A stretch of DNA of 64,000 nucleotides from Clostridium thermosuccinogenes. GTDB lineage: Bacteria; Bacillota; Clostridia; Acetivibrionales; DSM-5807. The DNA is taken from NCBI RefSeq assembly GCF_002896855.1, contig NZ_CP021850.1, forward strand, positions 1,699,665-1,763,664, in the 5' to 3' direction. This document shows, in pieces, positions 27,486 to 34,358 of this stretch. The translations under genes were made by a program, and so were the position numbers. Position 1 is the stretch's first letter. Each line of letters opens with the position of its first letter. The notes below the pieces were generated by a model that was given only the letters and a program-made list of their open reading frames with translations, ran no database searches and was not told the DNA's origin.

Positions 27486-27539
27486 GTGCTGGAATTTTCG
27501 ACAGCGGAGTTCAGAGTTAAGCAATAGAATTGATAACAA
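27486..27539 (+). repeat. 54-base dispersed repeat, copy A
   Basis: This segment aligns without gaps to 32846-32899 with 44 identities in 54 positions, same orientation. It begins 7 bases after the trmK stop. Shared blocks include GTGCTGG, GCGGAGTTC, TAGAAT and GATAACAA. No coding frame is evident. Confidence 0.65.
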
Positions 27540-27757
27540 GCAATAAATTTAATAGTAAACCGTGATATAGTTATGAGTTTTAATCAGATAGAAGCAAAAG
27601 GCTCGCACGAAAGAAAAAGCTGAATACTTTCAGGGTAATTTAATGGCATCGGTTGATGTAATAGATCGGTAGATATCAATACCATCGGAATACGAATCCC
27701 AAGATAGATACCTAAAAACAGGGAAGCTCAAATTCGCTTCGCAAAGGAGGAATTGGA

Positions 27758-28864
27758 TTGGCTGTAAAATGCAAAGATATAGCAAAGTTAATGGAAAGTC
27801 AGGCTCCGGTGAAGCTCTCAGAGGAATGGGACAACGTGGGGCTGCTGCTGGGAAGCTTGGAAAACGAAGTAAAGCGCATAATGGTATGCATGGATGTCAC
27901 CACGAAAATTGCCGATGAAGCTGCTGCAAAAGGGGTTGACCTGATAGTGTCGCACCACCCGCTGATTTTCAGAGGCATGAAGCGTATAAATGAGGACGAC
28001 CCAAAAGGCAAGGTCATTTACAAGCTTATTAGAAACAATATAAATGTATACTGCGCCCATACTAATTTTGATGTGGCCGATGGAGGGCTGAATGACCGGC
28101 TGGCGGAAATCATAGATCTTAAAGATGTTAAGAACCTCCGGTGCTACAAGCAGGAAAAACTGTATAAAGTGGTGGTATTTGTACCGGAAGATAAGGTTGA
28201 CGATGTAAGGGACGCCATGTGCAGTGCAGGGGCAGGCTGGATAGGAAATTACAGCGATTGCTCATTCATGGCAGGGGGTATCGGCACTTTTAGACCCCTT
28301 GATGGTACCAATCCATATATTGGTGCGAAGGGAAAGCTGGAGAAGGTAAATGAGTACAGGCTTGAAACAATAGTTCCCGAAAGCCTGTTGAAAAAGGTTG
28401 TGGAAGCGATGATTAAAGCCCATCCCTATGAGGAAGTGGCATATGACATATATCTGACCGAGCTGAAGGGAATGGAGTACGGCATGGGCAAAGTGGGATA
28501 TCTGGAGCAGCCGCTAAAGCTTGAGGAATTCATAGATATGGTGAAGGAGAAGCTGAAAGTGAGCACAGTAAGGGTGATAGGGCCATCGCCGGATACTGTA
28601 TCAAAAGTAGGTGTTTTTTGCGGCAGCTTTGATGAAGATTATTCAGGTATTTTAAAAGAAAAAACCGATGTTCTGCTGACCGGGGACATAAAATACCATA
28701 CAGCGGTGGATATGACGGAAATGGGATTGTGTGTGGTTGACGCCGGACACTTTAATACAGAAAAAATTTTTGTTCCAGCAGTTATGAAGCTGTTTAAAGA
28801 TACTTTCAGAGATATAGATGTCATTGCCAGCCAAGTGGAAAGCGATCCATTTAAATTCAGTTGA
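27758..28864 (+). CDS. Nif3-like dinuclear metal centre hexameric protein (YqfO type)
   Basis: The 368-residue protein is the long, three-part form of the Nif3/GTP cyclohydrolase I type 2 family. The N-terminal Nif3 half has SEEWDNVGLLLGS and VSHHPLIFRGMKRI (metal His pair), then an inserted ferredoxin-like domain of about 100 residues (YKVVVFVPEDKVDDVRDAM to HPYEEVAYDIY). The C-terminal half has DVLLTGDIKYHTAVDM and DAGHFNTEKIFVP, supplying the remaining metal ligands. Proposed activities vary and the physiological role is unsettled. It starts at a TTG 7 bases after AAAGGAGG. A promoter-like sequence overlaps its stop codon and points towards rnpB. Confidence 0.92.
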   Translation: MAVKCKDIAKLMESQAPVKLSEEWDNVGLLLGSLENEVKRIMVCMDVTTKIADEAAAKGVDLIVSHHPLIFRGMKRINEDDPKGKVIYKLIRNNINVYCAHTNFDVADGGLNDRLAEIIDLKDVKNLRCYKQEKLYKVVVFVPEDKVDDVRDAMCSAGAGWIGNYSDCSFMAGGIGTFRPLDGTNPYIGAKGKLEKVNEYRLETIVPESLLKKVVEAMIKAHPYEEVAYDIYLTELKGMEYGMGKVGYLEQPLKLEEFIDMVKEKLKVSTVRVIGPSPDTVSKVGVFCGSFDEDYSGILKEKTDVLLTGDIKYHTAVDMTEMGLCVVDAGHFNTEKIFVPAVMKLFKDTFRDIDVIASQVESDPFKFS

Positions 28865-28889
28865 CTTTAACATATCGGAGCGCTATAAT
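28861..28889 (+). promoter_or_regulatory. Strong promoter upstream of rnpB
   Basis: TTGACT (28861-28866) and TATAAT (28884-28889) lie 17 bases apart at the end of the Nif3 gene. A weaker pair, TTGTGC (29016-29021) and TTAATA (29039-29044), lies 17 bases apart and would start at the mature 5' end of rnpB, so the upstream promoter would make a precursor with about 155 extra nucleotides. Confidence 0.6.
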
Positions 28890-29049
28890 AGTAAAGCTGA
28901 CGAACGGATAATCACAGTTAACATATAATGAGGAAGCCAATGCGTGCGGAGTGCGCAGGGCATGACTGAATTTTCGGCATGTACCGGATGTGATATGGGA
29001 ATGAATCCCACGGTATTGTGCTTTTGTTAACATAAAAATTAATATTGAT

Positions 29050-29487
29050 GAGTAAGCCAGACAGTTGCGTATACAGTGCCGAAAGGCCGTATATGAGGAA
29101 AGTCCGGGCTCCACAGGGCAAGGTGCCGGGTAACTCCCGGTGAAGGCGACTTCAAGGAAAGTGCAACAGAGATATACCGCGTTCCAGGGAGCAGAAAACA
29201 GGGATCGGAGAGCAGAAAATTCTTAGTTCAGATGCGTTCAAAGCTATTTCTTAATCTGATTTCCGGCATCTGTTTTCTGTTCTCTGGAGCGTAAGGGTGG
29301 AAAGGTGAGGTAAGAGCTCACCAGCGGCATGGCGACTTGCCGGTCTATGTAAACCCCACCTGGAGCAACACCGTAGAGGGACGTTAAAGGTTGCCCGCCT
29401 GTCCCGAGTAGGTGGCTTGAGCATTGCAGAAATGTAATGCCTAGATAGATGACTGTCTAATACAGAACCCGGCTTATAGACTTACTC
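29050..29487 (+). ncRNA. rnpB: RNase P RNA (bacterial class A) with extended P12
   Basis: The catalytic RNA that trims tRNA 5' ends. The ends pair as P1 (GAGTAAG at 29050 with CTTACTC at 29487). The conserved CRI/CRII block GAGGAAAGTCCGGGCTC follows P3, and the 3' core contains GCAACAGAGATATACCGC, AGGGTGGAAAGGTG, GTAAACCCCACCTGGAGCAA and the terminal ACAGAACCCGGCTTATAG. The 438-nucleotide length is above the usual 350-400 because P12 is enlarged: 29184-29201 pairs with 29270-29287 in an 18-bp helix with two wobble pairs, enclosing another 68 bases. Confidence 0.97.
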
Positions 29488-29498
29488 ATATCTTGATA

Positions 29499-29531
29499 AC
29501 AAAACCACCGGCGTTTGCCAGGTGGTTTTGT
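29499..29531 (+). terminator. Hairpin terminating rnpB
   Basis: ACAAAACCACC (29499-29509) pairs with GGTGGTTTTGT (29521-29531), with an inner GGC/GCC. The U tract is within the 3' arm. Confidence 0.7.
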
Positions 29532-29737
29532 GTCATGCGGCAATCAGGGAAAGTAACATGGATAAAAAGCCTTAGTTTGAAAATAATTGCCGAATTACAT
29601 AATCTATGCTATTGTATAGGTATGGGTTTCCAGAAGTCTATACAATTTTTACCAGATGGGCTACAGCACAAGACCTGGAGAAACTCTAGAAAAATTATAA
29701 AGATTAAATTTTGCTATTTTCCAGGGGGGTATACTCA

Positions 29738-31027
29738 ATGATAAAAAAGTACTCAAAACTATTATTGTCCGTTGCAGCAATGACTCTTGCAATCCCGGGA
29801 TGTTCATCGGGGCAGGCCGAGAAAACCATAAAGGCCGGTAATATTGCAGATATCAGAAGTAAGGTATGGAACTCATATGTTGAAAAAGTATCAGAAGATC
29901 CTGAACGCAAAAATGAGTTTGAAAGCAAAGAACTGAAATACGGAGAGGTGACCATGCGTTATGAAATGTTTACCATCGGAGAAGCGCCTGAAGATGGTTA
30001 TCCTCTGTACATAACTCTTCATGGAGGTGGAAATGCCCCAAAGGAAGTCAATGACCAGCAGTGGGAGCATATGAAGATCTATTACCGTAACAGCGTTGAA
30101 AATGGCGTTTATGTTGCAGTCAGAGGAGTGCGGGACACCTGGAATACCCATTTCAATGATGAGTCGTATCCCCTTTATGATAGGCTCATAGAGAATATGA
30201 TACTGTTTGCTAATGTAAACCCAAACCGTGTATATATTTTAGGCTTTTCAGCCGGAGGCGACGGAGTTTATCAGATTGCTCCCCGCATGGCAGACCGCTT
30301 CGCAGCAGCCAATATGTCTGCCGGACATCCCAATGGCGTATCCATGAAGAATGTTCGAAACCTTCCGTTTGCCATCCAGGTTGGGGAGAAAGACACCGCA
30401 TATGAAAGGAATGTGCAGGCAGCTATATATGACGGTATATTATCAGATTTGGAGAAGGCGGAAGGAGGTTATTACCATCAAACTTTCATCCACTATAATA
30501 AACCCCACAATTTCTATGATAATCACGCAATGAGAAACAACCAAAAGGTAATAGCTGATCTGGAAGCATGGAGGACTGAAAATAACCGATTGACCTTTGA
30601 GGCTAATACAAACGCCATAGATTGGGTTTCCAGATTCAAGAGAAATCCATACCCTGAGAAGATTGTATGGGATCTGTCTACCCGCGCTTCTTTGCGGGAT
30701 GTAAACTCCTTCTATTGGCTTCGCCTGAACAACCCGGAAGAGGAAACCGAGGGTGAGATAAAAGCCAGTCTGGACCCGAAAGCAAACAGTGTTATCATAG
30801 ATACTGCCAACTTAAAGGGAGGCTTCACAATCCTGCTCAATGAAAAAATGCTGAATATTTTTAAACCTGTTACTGTGCATATAGGAGATCAGAAGTTTAA
30901 AGTAGACGTCAAGCCGAGCGAGGAGTTCCTGATTGAAACCACCTTTGAGCGTGGTGATTTCAATTACCAGTTTGCCGCCGGAATTTCTCTGGGTAAGGAG
31001 AATAACGTGTGGAAGGTATTGGAATAG
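29738..31027 (+). CDS. Lipoprotein with alpha/beta-hydrolase (esterase-like) domain
   Basis: The 429-residue protein has a lipoprotein signal (KKYSKLLLSVAAMTLAIPGC, lipobox Cys about residue 22), so it should be anchored outside the membrane. The main domain is an alpha/beta hydrolase of the PHB-depolymerase/feruloyl-esterase kind: YITLHGGGNAP (oxyanion region), the nucleophile elbow LGFSAGGDGVYQ, an Asp in QVGEKDTAYERN and a His in KPHNFYDNHA complete a plausible triad. A C-terminal region of about 130 residues looks beta-rich. ATG 29738 lies 8 bases after AGGGGGGT; an upstream start at 29711 is unlikely. The substrate, perhaps a plant-wall ester, is inference. Confidence 0.82.
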   Translation: MIKKYSKLLLSVAAMTLAIPGCSSGQAEKTIKAGNIADIRSKVWNSYVEKVSEDPERKNEFESKELKYGEVTMRYEMFTIGEAPEDGYPLYITLHGGGNAPKEVNDQQWEHMKIYYRNSVENGVYVAVRGVRDTWNTHFNDESYPLYDRLIENMILFANVNPNRVYILGFSAGGDGVYQIAPRMADRFAAANMSAGHPNGVSMKNVRNLPFAIQVGEKDTAYERNVQAAIYDGILSDLEKAEGGYYHQTFIHYNKPHNFYDNHAMRNNQKVIADLEAWRTENNRLTFEANTNAIDWVSRFKRNPYPEKIVWDLSTRASLRDVNSFYWLRLNNPEEETEGEIKASLDPKANSVIIDTANLKGGFTILLNEKMLNIFKPVTVHIGDQKFKVDVKPSEEFLIETTFERGDFNYQFAAGISLGKENNVWKVLE

Positions 31028-31100
31028 ATAATATCCTTGCACATTTCAATTAAACGATATAAAAAAAAGTCTTCTGCAAAGTTAAAATGCAAATCCGGTA

Positions 31101-31129
31101 TTGACAAGATGAAATAAATGAGGCATAAT
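31101..31129 (+). promoter_or_regulatory. Promoter of a short transcript
   Basis: A perfect TTGACA (31101-31106) and CATAAT (31124-31129) are separated by 17 bases. The expected start is near 31136, about 100 bases before a strong terminator. Confidence 0.8.
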
Positions 31130-31135
31130 ACCATT

Positions 31136-31239
31136 CGGAGTGAGCATGCTTAAGCATATGCGAGCAGCATGGGGAGAATATCCTACACGAAGATAAACCC
31201 TTCGGAGTCACTTAACAGTGACTCTGTAGGGTTTTTTTG
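31136..31239 (+). ncRNA. Candidate small RNA or leader-peptide transcript
   Basis: A promoter and an intrinsic terminator bracket about 104 bases that hold no large gene. A 16-codon frame (31146-31196, MLKHMRAAWGEYPTRR) begins 5 bases after GGAG and stops inside the 5' arm of the terminator, so the unit could encode a small or leader peptide, or be a plain small RNA. I do not recognise it as a known RNA family. The next gene (31367) has its own -10 element, so an attenuator role is uncertain. Confidence 0.5.
31195..31239 (+). terminator. Terminator of the short transcript
   Basis: AAACCC (31195-31200) pairs with GGGTTT (31229-31234), with an inner perfect AGTCACT/AGTGACT stem, followed by a run of T. 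Confidence 0.88.
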
Positions 31240-31332
31240 TGTGCCCCGGAAACTTATCTGAAAAGTTCATGCTCCGGTTTGCATGTATCAGACAACCTGC
31301 TTGTACCATTGCTCGTTATATAGCCCAAGGGT

Positions 31333-31343
31333 TATGGTATAAT
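31333..31343 (+). promoter_or_regulatory. Extended -10 promoter of the FAD dehydrogenase gene
   Basis: TATGGTATAAT combines the TGn extension with a perfect TATAAT at 31338-31343. No good -35 lies at 16-18 bases, as is common for extended -10 promoters. Confidence 0.55.
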
Positions 31344-31366
31344 ATGTTTAGGGAGGTATAAATTGC

Positions 31367-32785
31367 ATGAAGAATGGAAGAAATCAAACACCAGAAAAAT
31401 ATGATGTAATAATTGTCGGCTGCGGCAGCGCAGGCATCTTTGCCGCCCTTGAGATGAAAAGAATCAATCCTGAAAGCCGTATTCTGATACTGGAGAAGGG
31501 CAGCTCAATTGAAAAAAGGGTGTGCCCGAAAAGAAAAACAGGCCGGTGTGCTGGCTGCAATCCATGCAATATAACCACCGGGTTTTCGGGAGCCGGCGCA
31601 TACAGCGACGGTAAATTAAGCTTGTCGCCGGATGTGGGCGGAACCCTGCCTGAGCATATCGGTTACAGGGAAACCCAGGAACTCATCAACTATGTTGATG
31701 ACATATACCTGTCCTTTGGAGCCGACAGAAATGTATATGGGATTGATAATCCCCAAAGAATCGAGGAGATACGCACAAAGGCGATAAGAAGCAATCTTAA
31801 GCTTGTAGAGTGCCCAATAAGGCATCTTGGTACTGAAGAGAGCTATAACATATATGTGAAAATTCAAAAACACCTTTTAGACAGCGGTGTGGAGATACTT
31901 TTCAGAAATCCTGTGGAGGACCTGATCATAGAGGACGGTGTGGCAAAAGGAGTTATTGCCGACAGGGAATACTATGCCGACAATGTAATTGTGGCAGTTG
32001 GAAGGGAAGGCTCAGACTGGTTTAAGGTGCTGTGCGACAAATATGGGATAGAATCAGAAGTCGGAATTATTGATATAGGAGTCAGGGTGGAAGTCAGAAA
32101 CGAAGTGATGAAAGAATTAAATGAGACGATGTATGAAAGCAAGCTGATTTATCACACACCGACTTTTGACGACAAGGTTAGGGTATTCTGTTCGAATCCT
32201 TCCGGCGAAGTGACCACCGAATATTATGAAGATAATCTTGCCGTGGTGAACGGGCATAGTTATAAGGCAAAGGATATGAAAACGAACAATACGAACTTTG
32301 CACTGCTGGTTTCAAAGCATTTCACCGAGCCTTTTAATGAGCCTATAGAATATGGAAAATCCATTGCTAAGCTAGCCAACATGCTGGCAGGCAACAGGAT
32401 AATCGTTCAGCGCTACGGAGATTTTAAAAGAGGCCGCAGAACCATAGAGGAAAGGCTTATGAGAAACAATATAGTGCCTACGCTTAAAGATGCGGTTCCA
32501 GGGGATTTGAGCCTTGTGTTCCCATACAGGATCATGCTGGACATCAAAGAAATGATAGAGGCTTTGGATAAGATTGTTCCAGGCATTGCCAGCGATGAGA
32601 CACTCCTGTATGGAGTTGAAGTCAAGTTCTATTCCAACAAGGTAAAAACCAACAGGGATTTTGAGACCAACATTAAAAAACTCTATGTTGCAGGAGACGG
32701 CGCCGGTATCACCAGAGGACTCATGCAGGCGGGAGCAAACGGAGTGTATCTGGCAAGAAGGATAGCTAAATTGTCGGAGCATTAG
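31367..32785 (+). CDS. FAD-dependent dehydrogenase (COG2509-type)
   Basis: The 472-residue flavoprotein begins with the dinucleotide fold IIVGCGSAGIFAALEM and the ribose-binding Glu in ILILEKG. A cysteine-rich strip follows (VCPKRKTGRCAGCNPCN, residues about 52-68), then GFSGAGAYSDGKLSLSPDVGG. A middle FAD segment has NVIVAVGREGSDWF, and the C-terminal FAD motif LYVAGDGAGITRGLMQAGANG is intact. This matches the uncharacterised FAD-dependent dehydrogenases of COG2509. The physiological electron acceptor is unknown. ATG 31367 lies 10 bases after GGGAGG. Confidence 0.88.
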   Translation: MKNGRNQTPEKYDVIIVGCGSAGIFAALEMKRINPESRILILEKGSSIEKRVCPKRKTGRCAGCNPCNITTGFSGAGAYSDGKLSLSPDVGGTLPEHIGYRETQELINYVDDIYLSFGADRNVYGIDNPQRIEEIRTKAIRSNLKLVECPIRHLGTEESYNIYVKIQKHLLDSGVEILFRNPVEDLIIEDGVAKGVIADREYYADNVIVAVGREGSDWFKVLCDKYGIESEVGIIDIGVRVEVRNEVMKELNETMYESKLIYHTPTFDDKVRVFCSNPSGEVTTEYYEDNLAVVNGHSYKAKDMKTNNTNFALLVSKHFTEPFNEPIEYGKSIAKLANMLAGNRIIVQRYGDFKRGRRTIEERLMRNNIVPTLKDAVPGDLSLVFPYRIMLDIKEMIEALDKIVPGIASDETLLYGVEVKFYSNKVKTNRDFETNIKKLYVAGDGAGITRGLMQAGANGVYLARRIAKLSEH

Positions 32786-33160
32786 AGATGAAATTGATGA
32801 ACCAATATTTATAAAAAAAATATTTACAAAATAAAATATTTTGATGTGCTGGCATTTTTGATGGCGGAGTTCCGAGTAAAGAGGTAGAATCGATAACAAA
32901 TACGTTAGACTATATACAAGCTTGAAACCTTAAATTACCCTTTCTATATCTCCAAGCTTAACTCACCCCTGTTTCCGCAAAGCCAGCACATAATTTATAT
33001 AAGCAAAGCAGCAGGAAGATAGCATTCCAGAAACTTGCACTATATTTATATGTGTTTTACATCCCAATGCCTTCGTATTTTTTTTACATTTTATAAAATA
33101 CTATTCATAGGAACATCAAATATGAGGAAACAATTTTATAGCATAAGAGGATGTGATTAA
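32786..33160. other. Intergenic region upstream of tepA
   Basis: This 375-base region contains the 54-base repeat copy B and an AT-rich stretch near 32810-32840. No gene or well-formed promoter was seen. Confidence 0.5.
32846..32899 (+). repeat. 54-base dispersed repeat, copy B
   Basis: It aligns to 27486-27539 with 44 of 54 identities and no gaps. It starts about 60 bases after the FAD dehydrogenase stop, in the same orientation relative to the preceding gene as copy A. Confidence 0.65.
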
Positions 33161-33928
33161 TTGCAAGGGGAAAACAAAGTATCCTTCGGCAGAAATGCTG
33201 CCGATGATATAGGGTTGAGGGAAGAAAAGGAAGGAAGCAACGATACAAACAACCTTAAGGAATTGGGAAATACTACTGTATCAAGTGCGAGAGGCAATAT
33301 TCACTGCCTTACCATAATAGGACAGATAGAAGGCCATATTATCCTTCCGCCCCATAACAAAACCACAAAGTATGAGCATGTGATACCGCAGCTGGTAGCT
33401 ATCGAAGAGAGTGAAGAAATAGAAGGACTTCTGCTTGTGCTGAATACGGTGGGCGGTGATGTGGAAGCGGGACTGGCAATAGCTGAGATGATTGCCAGCA
33501 TGTCAAAACCCACAGTATCCCTTGTGTTGGGGGGAGGCCACAGCATTGGCGTTCCTATGGCTGTTGCAACCAACTATTCATTTATTGCGCCGTCGGCTAC
33601 CATGACCATACACCCGATACGTTTAAGCGGCATGATTATAGGAGTGCCTCAGACCTATGAGTATTTCGATAAAATGCAGGAGAGGGTGGTCCAGTTTGTT
33701 GCCAAAAACTCCAACATATCCAGGGAGGATTTTAGAAGCCTCATGCTGAAGACTGGAGAACTGGCAAATGATGTAGGGACTGTGCTCTTCGGGGAGGAAG
33801 CGGTAAAAACAGGATTGATAAACGAAATGGGCGGCTTGTCACAGGCTTTGAAGAAACTTTATGAACTGATAAGCATCTACAGGCAAAGAAAAAGAAATTC
33901 AGGGAAAACGGAGAGTGGTCTGCAATGA
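33161..33928 (+). CDS. tepA: ClpP-fold serine protease, TepA family
   Basis: The 255-residue protein belongs to the ClpP-like TepA group (YmfB in Bacillus). After a charged N-terminal 45 residues come [49 protein letters not shown], the nucleophile motif [15 protein letters not shown] (Ser about 127) and the histidine region [13 protein letters not shown]. The family was linked to pre-protein translocation and to spore-associated proteolysis in Bacillus; the substrate is unknown. It starts at a TTG about 10 bases after AGAGG. The ylzJ-like gene overlaps its end by 4 bases, and ftsK/spoIIIE follows, the same order as in Bacillus. Confidence 0.9.
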   Translation: MQGENKVSFGRNAADDIGLREEKEGSNDTNNLKELGNTTVSSARGNIHCLTIIGQIEGHIILPPHNKTTKYEHVIPQLVAIEESEEIEGLLLVLNTVGGDVEAGLAIAEMIASMSKPTVSLVLGGGHSIGVPMAVATNYSFIAPSATMTIHPIRLSGMIIGVPQTYEYFDKMQERVVQFVAKNSNISREDFRSLMLKTGELANDVGTVLFGEEAVKTGLINEMGGLSQALKKLYELISIYRQRKRNSGKTESGLQ

Positions 33929-34158
33929 TCCTTTACTCAATTGTACCGTGGGAAATAGTCTTCAAAAATGACGACTCTTCCGGTTCAACTTTTTTGGAAA
34001 TGGAGTACATAGGGGAGAAGGTTATTGTATCCCCGACGCAGGACAACAGGTATGTCATAAACCGGATCATAAGCACCTCTCCAAAAGCTTACCTGAATCC
34101 GAAGCTGCAGCCGGGAGTGGTTATCGATAGAGCTATGCTGGACGGCAGAAACCTATAG
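33925..34158 (+). CDS. ylzJ: YlzJ-like small protein
   Basis: The 77-residue protein starts [13 protein letters not shown] and contains [32 protein letters not shown], as in the YlzJ family. Its ATG overlaps the tepA stop (ATGA), so the two are translationally coupled. Function is unknown; it always seems to travel between tepA and spoIIIE. It has no membrane segment. Confidence 0.85.
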   Translation: MILYSIVPWEIVFKNDDSSGSTFLEMEYIGEKVIVSPTQDNRYVINRIISTSPKAYLNPKLQPGVVIDRAMLDGRNL

Positions 34159-34191
34159 TAAAATTATGAAAAATATGATATATTGAAGGTT

Positions 34192-34253
34192 AGTGAATAT
34201 AATGGCAGCTATTGATTTGAAGCTGTTTGAAAGTGATATTCACTGGCCTTTTT
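34192..34253 (+). terminator. Terminator after tepA-ylzJ
   Basis: AGTGAATAT (34192-34200) pairs with ATATTCACT (34236-34244), with an inner CAGCT/AGCTG stem, followed by GGCC and a T run. Confidence 0.75.
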
Positions 34254-34358
34254 TATTTTTTTGGGCGGCATGCAATTTGTGAAAAAGGCTAAGATGTTCG
34301 GTTGTATGTATAACAATCCTTTATAACTGCTCATGTAGGTATTTTCGGGGGTGTAATT

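Noticed and set aside
31136-31239. Signal recognition particle RNA, 6S RNA or a fluoride riboswitch
   Set aside because: None of the conserved core sequences of these families is present, and the length fits only loosely.
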